Positions 8,894-18,670 of a stretch of DNA of 64,000 nt are shown one piece after another. Position 1 is the stretch's first letter; each line of letters starts with the position of its first letter. The stretch is from Bacteriovoracaceae bacterium. GTDB taxonomy: Bacteria > Bdellovibrionota > Bacteriovoracia > Bacteriovoracales > Bacteriovoracaceae. The stretch is taken from the NCBI GenBank assembly GCA_018675575.1, contig JABGXW010000022.1:1-64000 (forward strand). Reading direction: 5' to 3'. Below the pieces are notes generated by a model. It was not told where the DNA came from. It ran no database searches and saw only the letters and a program-made list of their open reading frames with translations. The translations under genes were made by a program, and so were the position numbers.

Positions 8894-11800
8894 ATGAAAT
8901 TAATAACGAGTTTAATTTTGATTTGCACTTTGGTAATCATATCGTGTACCAGGCAAGAGTCTCCCGTCGTCACTCCTGATAGGGGACGGTCGCTTGAGCA
9001 AATAATTAGATCAAAAGCATGTGAGAAAGTAAACTTTGTTGATAAGTTATTGTACCATGACAATTTAGCAGCATTGTTTGAATGTACAGGCTGGAATACA
9101 CAATTTCCTCATATGTTCAAATCCTTAAATAATATAAATGCTAAATACTGGGATCATATTTTTTCACCTATAAGTAAAGAATTTTTCGACAATAGAAAAA
9201 GAAGAGATAGGGTTTTTAAAAAGATAAGAAATTTAGACAAGAGAAATGGATTGGATGATCTAGGAGAGGTAATCAATGCATTGTCTGAGACAAACTTTTA
9301 TGATGCTGTAAATGCATTATTTGTCTGCGCTGATAATCCTAGTGATTCACTATGCAAAGAAAGAAAAAATAGAATTGTAAGCAAAGACGAAATATTAGAT
9401 TTTATTAATCTGATTAATGTTGATCCCAATTTTTATGGATATCTGTCTAGAGTGATCAAACATCTAGTAAGTGCAATCCTAGGTGATGCTGAAGAGTTTA
9501 GAAGTGAGATTAGAAAGTTTTATCATCACAGAAGTTTCTCTAAGCTTCGTCTGCGTCTTACGGATTACTTTGCAAATAGAATAATTGAAGGAATAACCGA
9601 ACAAGATAGAGCATTTGTAGCAAAGTTATTATTTACAAAATTTAAGAACTCAGACCAGTTCGTTTTAGAGAAATGGCTTAGTTCTAATTCTTTAGATGGC
9701 GAAAAGTTTCATAAGTTAATCGCTTTTTCTGCAATTGAAAACGAAAATATGATTAAGGATATTATGGTCATACAAAACGGATTTAATGAAGGACTTAAGT
9801 GTGAGTATGGAGAAGGTGAGGGACAAATCGTCATGAATGAACGACTACATGTCGGACAATTCTTAGAAAGCCTATTGAAACTCGGCCACGTTGATTTTAA
9901 TAATAAACTTCTTAGGCAGTCTAGTATGATTTTAACAGCTGAGCCCTACTGTGAAGTCATTTCGAATTATAGCAGCGAAATTTCCTACATAGATGGTGAG
10001 AATATAATTACAAAAACTCATAGTTTAAGTTTTAAAGAGATTCTTTCCCAAATGACTGAGCTTTTAAAGGATAGGGATAATTTTAACCTTGCTCAAATAC
10101 TTGCAAATGCATCTGTCAGTAATGAAACTCCGCTTCCATATTATCTCATGGAATTAATGAAAGGTGTTATATACCAATCTTTAAACGAATTAAATAAAGT
10201 TGTCTTGAAAAATTCTGAAAACTATTACAAGATTTTATTACCTATACTCAAGAGAGTGAATCCCGAATTATTCCCCGCTATGGGTGCCATCTCGATGATA
10301 ACAATGAATGAGAAATACTCTACTGGTCTTAAAGGCGTAGCAAAGTTCTGGAAATTCTTGAATGATGAAGAAAAGAATTTCTTGTTTAAATTTATAGATC
10401 GCCATTTAGATAAAAAAACAAACTATGTTCTCCTGTTTGACTTTTATTCTCAAATGCTTGAGGAGCTACCCGGTGCAATGAAAACAATTTCATCTGGTTG
10501 GACTAAAGATAGAATATCTCAAGAAAAAACATATCAAGCAATCAAGTTCATTGTTAAGGATTTGTCTGGAAAAGATACACTTAGGGATTTTAACAAGTTC
10601 TTTTCGAGAGAACATATTATCACAACAATCAAAGTGCTTACTAGAGGTGTGATACTAGACGAGACACAGCTGGGTAAATTTGAAGATCAATATACAGATA
10701 ATTATGTTGAGCGAAGCAGGAAAAACCCATTTGATTTTGTCTTTTCAAGATCTAGTGTAAGCATTAATCATATCGTTAATTGTGCCGCCGCAATTAATTC
10801 TGCTGAGACAGATTTTTACGTTTTAGTTAGGACATTACCAGAGGCATGTAAAAAAGCAGAAAAGGCCGAAATCGCAATTAAGCTATTTTCATGGATTAAC
10901 TATATTTCAAATGGCTACGATCATTATAACACCAATCGACATCAGAATTCTATTGATAGTTTTCTTGATAGGGATGGAATATTCTCTCCTGCCTTGTCTA
11001 GGTCATCAATAGTACTATTAACTCGAATGGAAAGGAACTTTGCCCCTGAAGGCGAAAAGCATGGGGGCATTGATTATCTGTTGGATTCATTATTCAAAAC
11101 ATTTTATAAAATGAATAACCCATCAGGAAAAGTAAGCGGTTATTATGACGAATTTGAAAATATAGCAATCATGCTAAATGAGTTCAATAACTCGTCACCG
11201 AGTACCCCTTTGTATCGTCAATCAATACTGAAAATAATTACTAAAAAAGAAAATTTTGATCAGGTCCACGGATATCTCGCGACAACAGCAGCAATTTTTT
11301 CTGACTATGGCCATTGGTATAATGCAAATGGTGAATTAGGATCCGTCTACGATTCGAACGAAAAACAACCCGAAAAATATAAATGTGAAAACTATCATAA
11401 TTTAAATATAGGTGGCGACCCATGTCCGACTGCAGACATTGTCAAGAAACGAATCGCCACACTTTTTGATTATTTTCGTATACGAAATGATAAGAACACT
11501 CCAACCGCGATTGGGCTGTTACTTAAATCTGCTATTGCTGATGAAGGATTATATATACCCTATGAGGGAGACTCTCAAAGAGTGAAAAGACTCTCGCTAC
11601 ATGAATCATTTAAAATGATGTATGACCTCAGCGATAGAAGAGATGATATTAATAGAAAAATGGTACAGTTTTTACCTGATGGGATAAGGCCATCAAAAGT
11701 TTTGCCAGGAGAGTATCTTCAGGAGATGACGACAATCGAAAGAGTTGAAGTTACTATCAGGGAAATCAACTTTGATGGTTCTTATCTTGCTGCAATTTAT

Positions 11801-13213
11801 CACAATGCTGTCTCGAGAGCTTTGGACTATAATGAAGCAGTAGGAGGCACCGTAAATCTCTTTAAAACGTGCCATAAACTTCATTTTTGTGGAAAGACTT
11901 TTAAAAAGGCGGAATATCGAAAAGCCTACAACGGTATTCAGTCCTACAACGGTCTGCTAGAGGCAAATACTATCTACGGGTATGGTGATTATATGCAATC
12001 ACTTCTACAGATATTAGTTGCTTCTTCATCAAAAAAATCTAGAAAAGAAAGTATGCTTGGAATTATGCCAAAAATTCCAACAAAAAAGCAGATGAAAAAA
12101 CATAATGGGAAGATAGTTTTTGAGGTATCAGAAATGTCTTCCTTCAGTAATCTAGGAAGAATTTTACATGATCGAGTTGGACGAACAAAAATAGAATTTC
12201 AAGATTTTTTAGATTCTAAGGAGTTCAAACTTTTTAGTGCTGAATTATTACGCGGATATGATAACTCTGAAGTTGAGAGTGAGGGGATGGCCCTTATGGA
12301 TAACCTTCTTACTATAAAAAATGAAAAAGGAGAATTATTGCATGAGATAATTATAGATTACCTCTCAACCCTCTCTTACGCAGATTTAAAATTTGTAGAG
12401 AGAACAGTTTCAAAGCTATTGGTAGTACTTTCATACGTTGGTTCTCCAGAACTTCTATATTATAGCGATAAACTAAATACTAAAGAAATGTATTTTAAAA
12501 GAAGATATGCCAAAAATAATTTCTATAGCTTTTTTAAAACAATCAATAAGGCGATAAAGCTTTGGCCAACTTTTGTTAAAGCACTTCCAAAAAGATTAAA
12601 TGGAGAAGAGTTTACATTATTAGAGGCATTAAAACCGGTAAATAATATTTTAACTTTCTTTAAACAAAAACTAGCTTCTGAAAAATCACCTTCTAAAAAT
12701 ATTTATTATCAGTTTTTAAACGAATCATTTTTGGCCCTGAGTGAAGTGCTATTTTATAAGACAGCCGATCATGAAACGGGTATGGATTATTCACTAGATC
12801 TCATGAATCATATTGGACCAAATAGAAGAATCCAGCTGGTAGTTAAGTCTATATACGCCTATTTTTATCAACTACATGCAAAGAGATCTGGTAATGCTTT
12901 TATTGAATTTGGTGAAAATGTAAAATCATTAGTAAATGATCAACTACTAAACATGAAAGCTTTGAAAGATTACTTACATCATACAACCAGGAAAGAAAGC
13001 TGTTTATCTTCGAATAATATCTGCAAAGCTAATGTCCATTTTGATGAGCCAGCGGGGCTATTGAGCTTTTCACTCTTGCGACATGAAAGTAAACCGGAAA
13101 CCAAACTTGCTGTAGGAATGAAAAATATCCTTCTTCACGAAAGAAATGCCATAGCTGAAATGATTAATGACGTCATGCCCTATATGGATGTGATCCCAGC
13201 TCCAAGAAATTAA
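8894..13213 (+). CDS. giant predicted lipoprotein, 1439 residues
   Basis: Very large exported lipoprotein. The signal peptide ends in a lipobox (VIIS followed by Cys18), and a charged tail follows the cysteine. I see no known enzymatic motif. The mature part looks alpha-helical and rich in Asn, Lys, Phe and Tyr. It has recurrent, closely spaced cysteines (for example CADNPSDSLC, CHKLHFC and CLSSNNIC), suggesting intramolecular disulfides in the periplasm or on the surface. AAGGAAATTA precedes the ATG. Base composition and codon use match the neighbours, so recent transfer is unlikely. Homologues are probably restricted to related predatory or delta-type bacteria; that is inference. Confidence 0.8.
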   Translation: MKLITSLILICTLVIISCTRQESPVVTPDRGRSLEQIIRSKACEKVNFVDKLLYHDNLAALFECTGWNTQFPHMFKSLNNINAKYWDHIFSPISKEFFDNRKRRDRVFKKIRNLDKRNGLDDLGEVINALSETNFYDAVNALFVCADNPSDSLCKERKNRIVSKDEILDFINLINVDPNFYGYLSRVIKHLVSAILGDAEEFRSEIRKFYHHRSFSKLRLRLTDYFANRIIEGITEQDRAFVAKLLFTKFKNSDQFVLEKWLSSNSLDGEKFHKLIAFSAIENENMIKDIMVIQNGFNEGLKCEYGEGEGQIVMNERLHVGQFLESLLKLGHVDFNNKLLRQSSMILTAEPYCEVISNYSSEISYIDGENIITKTHSLSFKEILSQMTELLKDRDNFNLAQILANASVSNETPLPYYLMELMKGVIYQSLNELNKVVLKNSENYYKILLPILKRVNPELFPAMGAISMITMNEKYSTGLKGVAKFWKFLNDEEKNFLFKFIDRHLDKKTNYVLLFDFYSQMLEELPGAMKTISSGWTKDRISQEKTYQAIKFIVKDLSGKDTLRDFNKFFSREHIITTIKVLTRGVILDETQLGKFEDQYTDNYVERSRKNPFDFVFSRSSVSINHIVNCAAAINSAETDFYVLVRTLPEACKKAEKAEIAIKLFSWINYISNGYDHYNTNRHQNSIDSFLDRDGIFSPALSRSSIVLLTRMERNFAPEGEKHGGIDYLLDSLFKTFYKMNNPSGKVSGYYDEFENIAIMLNEFNNSSPSTPLYRQSILKIITKKENFDQVHGYLATTAAIFSDYGHWYNANGELGSVYDSNEKQPEKYKCENYHNLNIGGDPCPTADIVKKRIATLFDYFRIRNDKNTPTAIGLLLKSAIADEGLYIPYEGDSQRVKRLSLHESFKMMYDLSDRRDDINRKMVQFLPDGIRPSKVLPGEYLQEMTTIERVEVTIREINFDGSYLAAIYHNAVSRALDYNEAVGGTVNLFKTCHKLHFCGKTFKKAEYRKAYNGIQSYNGLLEANTIYGYGDYMQSLLQILVASSSKKSRKESMLGIMPKIPTKKQMKKHNGKIVFEVSEMSSFSNLGRILHDRVGRTKIEFQDFLDSKEFKLFSAELLRGYDNSEVESEGMALMDNLLTIKNEKGELLHEIIIDYLSTLSYADLKFVERTVSKLLVVLSYVGSPELLYYSDKLNTKEMYFKRRYAKNNFYSFFKTINKAIKLWPTFVKALPKRLNGEEFTLLEALKPVNNILTFFKQKLASEKSPSKNIYYQFLNESFLALSEVLFYKTADHETGMDYSLDLMNHIGPNRRIQLVVKSIYAYFYQLHAKRSGNAFIEFGENVKSLVNDQLLNMKALKDYLHHTTRKESCLSSNNICKANVHFDEPAGLLSFSLLRHESKPETKLAVGMKNILLHERNAIAEMINDVMPYMDVIPAPRN

Positions 13214-13246
13214 TTAAAAAACAATTACAATTAAACAGATAACACG

Positions 13247-13275
13247 TTTATTCTCATCAAAAACTCTCTTATAAT
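13247..13275 (+). promoter_or_regulatory. promoter candidate of the moxR/bat operon
   Basis: A perfect -10 TATAAT (13270-13275) is placed 17 bases after a weak -35 TTTATT. It lies 46 bases before the moxR ATG, which has a strong AGGAG ribosome binding site. It is the only promoter-like site in the 108-base gap before the operon. Confidence 0.45.
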
Positions 13276-13321
13276 AGATAAGGCAAATTACTATTGAATA
13301 AAGGTCTATTTAGGAGAAGAA

Positions 13322-14272
13322 ATGAATATTGAGCTTAGAGAAAAAATAACAACGGCGCTAAATTCCGCAAAGTCAGTCGTCTTTGGTCAAGATGATTTAT
13401 TAGATGCTATTGTCGCAGCATTGGTATGTGAAGGTCACCTCCTCATTGAAGGCATGCCTGGACTTGGTAAAACATTATCCGTAAATGTCATGGCCACTCT
13501 TTGTGATCTTACATTTAAAAGAATCCAATTTACGCCAGACCTACTACCATCTGATTTGATTGGAACAATGATATATTCACAACAAAAAGAAGAGTTCTCA
13601 ACAAAGTTTGGACCTATTTTTACCCAACTATTGCTAGCCGATGAAATTAATAGATCCCCCGCTAAAGTTCAGTCAGCTCTACTTGAGGCCATGGCAGAAA
13701 AACAAGTGACAATAGGAGATGAAACACATAAGCTTTCAAGTCCATTTGTTGTTATGGCAACACAAAATCCGATAGATCAAGAGGGGACCTATACTTTGCC
13801 TGAGGCTCAACTGGATAGGTTCATGATGAAAATTTATGTAGGCTATCCTGGTTTTTCAGCAGAAAAAAATATTCTCACACTTAATAATAATCCATTAGAA
13901 AATTTGGTAGCGCAATTATCAACAGATGACTTTTTACAACTTCAAGAGGAAGTTGAATCTGTTTATGTAGATGAAAAACTTAAAGATCTAATTGTTAAGA
14001 TGGTCCATGCTACTCGTCCTTCAAACGAATATTTTCCCAAAAAATATAAGGGAGCAATCATGGCCGGAGCCTCTCCAAGAGCAAGTATATGGCTTTATAA
14101 GGTCAGTCGATTCGTGGCGTATATGGATGGTAAAGATTATGTATCTCCTGAGCATGTCTTAAAAATAGTACCATCAGTTCTAGGGCATCGTATTTTACTA
14201 ACATATGAAGCAGCAGTCGATAATATGAATAGTCGTGATGTTGCTTTAGATATTGCAAAAAACGTAATATAA
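13322..14272 (+). CDS. MoxR-family AAA+ ATPase
   Basis: Chaperone-like AAA+ ATPase, 316 residues, cytosolic. Walker A is GMPGLGKT at 44-51 and Walker B is LLLADEINR near 107-115. The AAA+ lid region is consistent with the MoxR/YeaC group, which typically has this length. MoxR ATPases act with VWA-domain partners to mature or activate protein complexes. Here it begins the classic cluster of MoxR, DUF58 and Bat proteins with one base to the next gene. Strong AGGAG upstream of the ATG. Specific substrate unknown. Confidence 0.92.
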   Translation: MNIELREKITTALNSAKSVVFGQDDLLDAIVAALVCEGHLLIEGMPGLGKTLSVNVMATLCDLTFKRIQFTPDLLPSDLIGTMIYSQQKEEFSTKFGPIFTQLLLADEINRSPAKVQSALLEAMAEKQVTIGDETHKLSSPFVVMATQNPIDQEGTYTLPEAQLDRFMMKIYVGYPGFSAEKNILTLNNNPLENLVAQLSTDDFLQLQEEVESVYVDEKLKDLIVKMVHATRPSNEYFPKKYKGAIMAGASPRASIWLYKVSRFVAYMDGKDYVSPEHVLKIVPSVLGHRILLTYEAAVDNMNSRDVALDIAKNVI

Positions 14273-14273
14273 A

Positions 14274-15122
14274 ATGAATATCTCTGAAGTTAAAAAAGTA
14301 GTGTCGCAAATTAAGGCCTCACTATTTAAAAATTCAAACTCGTACTCAATAGGAATGCTAAAGTCTCACTTTAGAGGAACGGGATTACAATTTAAAGAAC
14401 ATAGGGTTTATGCTTCTGGAGATGAGGTGAGATTTATTGATTGGAAGCTACTTGCTAAGACTTCGGTTCCACATATTAAAACATTTGAAGAAGAAAGAAA
14501 TGTAGAAATTGTTGTCGTTTTAGATGCTTCAATGTCTATGTTAAACGGATATAAAGGTGTAAGTAAGCTGCAGGCTGGAATAGAGCTTATCTGTCTTTTG
14601 TATTTACTTTCACAGGAAACGAAAGATTACATCCATGTTGTTATTTTAAAAGATAAAATTATTAATGTGCCTAAAAAATCTGGCGAAGAAGGAATCATTC
14701 AATTCATTTCATTGTTAGAGCAACACGACATTATTAACGCTAATGGAAAACTAGGAGTTGATATTCATTACGAAGAAGTTATCTCCTCTGAAAACTTGTA
14801 TCGTGAAGTGTCGAAACATCTGGGAAAGAATAAGGAAATAGTACTCTTTTCAGACTTTAATGATTTTTTGGACACGAGTGATCTAGATCGACTTCTCTAC
14901 CGGAGAAATGTTCACGCATTTCAATTGTTGTCACCATTAGATGAAGCAGAGACAATTCCATATATGTTGTATACTCGAACGTCTCAAGTGCATAAAAAAG
15001 GAAATTTGAAAAAGACCAATATGTCTAAACCTATTGAAGAAAAGTTTAAACTCGGAAAGAAAGTTAAAAAGATAAGAATACAAGAACGCTATCTTGAGAC
15101 ATTTGTACGAGAGATGATTTGA
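14274..15122 (+). CDS. DUF58 domain protein (VWA-like)
   Basis: 282-residue DUF58 protein, the constant partner of MoxR ATPases. The signature is seen near residues 29-60 (HFRGTGLQFKEHRVY, then VRFIDWK), followed by a von Willebrand A-like core with VVLDASMSM, a MIDAS-like DxSxS. It probably acts as the link between the MoxR ATPase and membrane Bat proteins. No signal peptide. One base from moxR and four bases from the next gene, so translationally coupled. Its molecular role is not established in the family. Confidence 0.88.
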   Translation: MNISEVKKVVSQIKASLFKNSNSYSIGMLKSHFRGTGLQFKEHRVYASGDEVRFIDWKLLAKTSVPHIKTFEEERNVEIVVVLDASMSMLNGYKGVSKLQAGIELICLLYLLSQETKDYIHVVILKDKIINVPKKSGEEGIIQFISLLEQHDIINANGKLGVDIHYEEVISSENLYREVSKHLGKNKEIVLFSDFNDFLDTSDLDRLLYRRNVHAFQLLSPLDEAETIPYMLYTRTSQVHKKGNLKKTNMSKPIEEKFKLGKKVKKIRIQERYLETFVREMI

Positions 15123-15126
15123 TAAA

Positions 15127-15897
15127 ATGAGAAAAATTCTTTTTGCTATCCTATTTATGTTTGCCTCTTCTGCGGGATTTTCGGAGACTACAGGTAAGAT
15201 GAAAATAGATAAGCCCTTCCTAAAAATGGGCGATGTGTTTGAAGGCATTATATACTTTAATCCCGTTGCTGAAAGTGCTAGGTCACAATTCTATTCTTTA
15301 TCAGGAAAAATGTTAGGACAAGGTCTTTATATCGCTTTGATTAAAGCACTTAGGCCCAATGTAAATAATGTTGATGTATTAGAGCTTAAAGGCCTTTTTA
15401 TTGTGACCAAGTCAACAGATCTAAGTACAACACAAAGTATTAAGCTAGGTAATACTTCGATTAGTGTTGATGTTTCTCCATTAAAAATTAAGAAAATAGG
15501 ACAAAATAAAAAGAAAATGATAATTGTTGAACAAGATTATAATTCACTTCCTTTTACCCCAATTGAAAAATTAATAATATCCCTTTTATTATTCATAGGA
15601 TTTTATTTACTATTTGCTCTTATCGCGAATAAAAGGCGTGCCAGAATTTATGAGCAAAAAAGACTAGAAGAGTTTGAGACATGGAATAAAATTTTTCAAA
15701 ATGCAAAGACGAGAGAAGAGTTTGAATATATTTATATCAATAGAGAGTCTTGGACAAAAATTATAGAAAGGAAAACTCCTCCTATCATTGAATTTAATCG
15801 TATAATGCATATGCATCAGTATAAGCAAGACTGGACAAATGTAGAAAAACAAGATGTTGAGATAATCTTTGATAATATCAAGAGGATTTTTAAATGA
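15127..15897 (+). CDS. Bat-operon membrane protein, DUF4381-like position
   Basis: 256-residue protein with a signal peptide (about 1-19, ending GFSE) and a periplasmic beta-rich part to about residue 135. A single membrane helix follows at about 143-163 (LIISLLLFIGFYLLFAL), then a charged helical cytosolic tail. This layout, and the slot between DUF58 and BatA, match the small membrane protein often annotated DUF4381 in Bat operons. Sequence motifs alone do not prove the family. Its stop overlaps the start of batA by four bases. Probably part of the inner-membrane Bat complex. Confidence 0.65.
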   Translation: MRKILFAILFMFASSAGFSETTGKMKIDKPFLKMGDVFEGIIYFNPVAESARSQFYSLSGKMLGQGLYIALIKALRPNVNNVDVLELKGLFIVTKSTDLSTTQSIKLGNTSISVDVSPLKIKKIGQNKKKMIIVEQDYNSLPFTPIEKLIISLLLFIGFYLLFALIANKRRARIYEQKRLEEFETWNKIFQNAKTREEFEYIYINRESWTKIIERKTPPIIEFNRIMHMHQYKQDWTNVEKQDVEIIFDNIKRIFK

Positions 15898-16871
15898 CCC
15901 TCGGAACACCATATTTGTCCATACTCGGAGCAGTTTGTACTATCTTTTGGATGATTTCATATCTTAGAGTGGGAAGAAAAGCTCAGATCTATCTTTCTTC
16001 TCAAAAGAACCCGAATTATTATTTCTCATTTTTAAGAGGGTTTTTATTAATAATTGGATTAGCTTCTTGGATTTCAATTTCATATTCCCTGACGACACCA
16101 AGAAAACCGATGGGACTGAGTAATAATAATATAGAAGTTAATGATATTTTATTTGTGGTCGATGTTTCTCGTTCAATGCTAGCCGAAGATTTTGTGCCTA
16201 ATCGCTTAGAAGCTGCGAAAATAAAAATTCTAGAATTTGTAAAACTTAGGCCAAAAGATCGAATCGGTATTATTATGTTTTCAGAAAAAGCTTTTACTCT
16301 TTTACCATTGTCGACAGATCTAAAGCTAATCGAAGAAATAGTGAAAGAGATTAAAGTTGGTTTCTTAGGCTCAGGTACAAATATAGGCGATGCTGTAGGC
16401 CTTGCTGTGGCAAGAGCGGCACAATCTATAGCTAAAAACAAAGTGCTTATTTTGTTAACAGATGGGGTATCGAATGTGGGTACGATGACACCTCTAGAAG
16501 CAGCAAGAGAAGCTAAGAAGCAAAATATTAAAATCTACACAATAGGCATTGGAGGAAGTAAAGATGCACGTATTCCTCTTGGAAGATCATTGTTTGGTCG
16601 AAAGCAATATCAAACGATACCTGGAGGATCAATTGATGTAGAAGTCTTAAAAGAGATTGCAAATATAACCAAAGGGAAGTATTTTATTGCAGCAGACACC
16701 AAGGCACTTAAAGATGTTCTTGGCGAAATTGAACGCCTAGAAAGAACAGAGATTGAAGCAAGCTCAAGAATAATCTATAAAGAAATGTATTTCATATATC
16801 TCCTGTGTGGGGTTGTTGGTTTGTTTTTAGTCGAACTCTCTCGAAGGCTTGTGTTAAGGGAGAGTGTATGA
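15894..16871 (+). CDS. batA: BatA, VWA-domain membrane protein
   Basis: 325-residue inner-membrane protein with two N-terminal membrane segments, a von Willebrand A domain and a C-terminal membrane helix (about 295-315). The MIDAS metal site is complete: DVSRS (DxSxS), the Thr in GSGTNIGDA, and the Asp in LLTDGVSN. Bat proteins are linked to aerotolerance and envelope stress in Bacteroides, Francisella and Leptospira. The exact biochemistry is unknown. It overlaps its upstream neighbour, and its TGA overlaps the ATG of batB, showing strong translational coupling. Confidence 0.88.
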   Translation: MTLGTPYLSILGAVCTIFWMISYLRVGRKAQIYLSSQKNPNYYFSFLRGFLLIIGLASWISISYSLTTPRKPMGLSNNNIEVNDILFVVDVSRSMLAEDFVPNRLEAAKIKILEFVKLRPKDRIGIIMFSEKAFTLLPLSTDLKLIEEIVKEIKVGFLGSGTNIGDAVGLAVARAAQSIAKNKVLILLTDGVSNVGTMTPLEAAREAKKQNIKIYTIGIGGSKDARIPLGRSLFGRKQYQTIPGGSIDVEVLKEIANITKGKYFIAADTKALKDVLGEIERLERTEIEASSRIIYKEMYFIYLLCGVVGLFLVELSRRLVLRESV

Positions 16872-18670
16872 AGTTAATGAATTTAAACTACTTACCTCTT
16901 TTATTTGTTTTAATTATTTTGTTTTCAATATATTTCATTAGGTATGAACAGCGATTTTTTAAGTGGATAAAAAGATATTTTTTCTTGGAAAGAAGTTTTG
17001 CCAATAAAACCTCATCGGCTTTTTTAATTCTTGCAGTCTCATTACTCCTTACCTCTTTGTTGGACTTTAGGGGGCCTGAAACAAAACATGAGGCTGATAT
17101 ACCAGATCAAAAAACAATTATAATTATAGATTCATCAGCTTCAATGTTGGCCGAAGATGTGCGACCTAATAGGTTTAAAAAGGCTATCGTGTTGGCACGA
17201 CACTTCATAAAAAAAGCGGCGGGGCATCAGATTGCAGTGGTTTTATTTTCCGATACTCAAAAAAGACTTGTTCCATTTACCGATGATATAGATCTATTAG
17301 ACGCAAGAGTAGGTGGATTATCAAAAATTGAAATACAAAATGGGGGATCTAATATTCGACAAGCAATTGCTGAATCTCTGCAATATTTTAAGACCGAGGA
17401 TTTGAAAACTGATTCTCTAAACGGAAATATTTTAGTTTTTACTGACAGCGAAAGTAATTCCGAAAAGTTCAATTTTAAAATTCCAGATACCGTAAACCTG
17501 GCGATGATAGGAGTGGGAACAGCGAGAGGGGCATCAATCCCATTAAGAAATAGAAATGGAGTCTTTAAGGGTTATAAATCTTATAATGGGCAAAAAGTAA
17601 TTTCTAAATTAGATGAAAACTTTCTAAAATCATTTCAAAAGATTGCAAAAAATTATAAATATTGGGTTAGTACTTCATTTACTATTCCAACAGAGAATAT
17701 TTTAGATTTCTTTAGAAATCAACATAGAGAAAGTTTAAGCAAGGGCTTGGTAAGATCTAGACCCGTTTATGCAAAATATATTTTAGTTCCAGCGTTGCTT
17801 TTATATCTGTTTGCAAATATCTTGACTCTGAAACCAGCGTTCATGACCTGCTTTCTTCTTTTTGGCCTAATGACACCTTTATCAGATCCATCTGCACAAG
17901 AAGGTGAAGAAAAGAGTCAGAAAGAATTGGATATGAAAACAGTTCGATTACTAAATGAAATGAAGAAGGGACAGTTAGATAGAGTTAATAAGTTTAAGAT
18001 AGCCGAAGGTTTACTTGTGTCAGGTAGGATACCAGAATCAAAAATGATGTATGATGAGACTTTTAAAGAGGTAATAGATAATAAAGAAATTGATGAAAAA
18101 ATCCATGTGAACTATGGAACCTTGTTTCTTCTTAAAAGAGAAGTGAATGCAGGCGCATTAATTTATGAAAAACTATTCTTAGATCCGAATGTCTCAGATA
18201 AAATTAAAGAAGTGGCCCGGCAGAATATATTATTGGCCCTTGCAGATCAGAAGCAAAATAAATCTGACAAGGAAAAAGAGGATAAAAAGAATCAAAAGAA
18301 AGGCGATAAGCCAAAAGATAGTAAAGGTAAAAAACAAAGCGAGGGAGAAGGTGATCCCTCTGAACAGAAAAAAAAGGAAAAAGAGAATAAAAAAGAGAAT
18401 AAAAAAGGCAAGGAATCTAATAAGGATAAAAAAAACAAGGAAGATGAGAAGAAAAACAATAAGAAAAAAGACTCTGAAGAAAAAGGAAAGAAACAAAAAA
18501 AGAAAAAAACACTGGAAGAAAAGGAAGAAGAAATTAGAAAAAAAAGAAAGATGATAAAAATTCCAGCAATGCTTAAACAGATAATGTCAGACGATAGTCA
18601 GTTACAAAAGAAATATCTTGATACATCGACAAAGAATAAAAGCTCGAATAATAAAAAGAAGGATTGGTAA
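16868..18670 (+). CDS. batB: BatB/BatC fusion: VWA + TPR + Lys/Glu-rich tail
   Basis: 600-residue protein. Two N-terminal membrane helices precede a VWA domain with a MIDAS-like DSSAS, and another membrane helix lies near 305-330. Next comes a TPR-like helical region (about 360-440), then a roughly 110-residue, extremely Lys/Glu/Asp-rich low-complexity tail. BatB and the TPR protein BatC are usually separate genes; here they appear fused. The open frame extends upstream to 16805, but ATG 16868 overlaps the batA stop and lies in the normal coupled arrangement, so it is preferred. The MIDAS Thr position seems changed (GGSNIRQ), so metal binding may be weaker. Confidence 0.85.
   Translation: MKLMNLNYLPLLFVLIILFSIYFIRYEQRFFKWIKRYFFLERSFANKTSSAFLILAVSLLLTSLLDFRGPETKHEADIPDQKTIIIIDSSASMLAEDVRPNRFKKAIVLARHFIKKAAGHQIAVVLFSDTQKRLVPFTDDIDLLDARVGGLSKIEIQNGGSNIRQAIAESLQYFKTEDLKTDSLNGNILVFTDSESNSEKFNFKIPDTVNLAMIGVGTARGASIPLRNRNGVFKGYKSYNGQKVISKLDENFLKSFQKIAKNYKYWVSTSFTIPTENILDFFRNQHRESLSKGLVRSRPVYAKYILVPALLLYLFANILTLKPAFMTCFLLFGLMTPLSDPSAQEGEEKSQKELDMKTVRLLNEMKKGQLDRVNKFKIAEGLLVSGRIPESKMMYDETFKEVIDNKEIDEKIHVNYGTLFLLKREVNAGALIYEKLFLDPNVSDKIKEVARQNILLALADQKQNKSDKEKEDKKNQKKGDKPKDSKGKKQSEGEGDPSEQKKKEKENKKENKKGKESNKDKKNKEDEKKNNKKKDSEEKGKKQKKKKTLEEKEEEIRKKRKMIKIPAMLKQIMSDDSQLQKKYLDTSTKNKSSNNKKKDW

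Noticed and set aside
16019-16441. 140-codon minus-strand frame inside batA
   Set aside because: Antisense of the VWA domain, whose motifs are clearly on the plus strand.
18189-18554. 121-codon Lys/Arg-rich open frame within batB
   Set aside because: It is the +1 shadow of the A-rich Lys/Glu tail of BatB; low complexity, no start signal.
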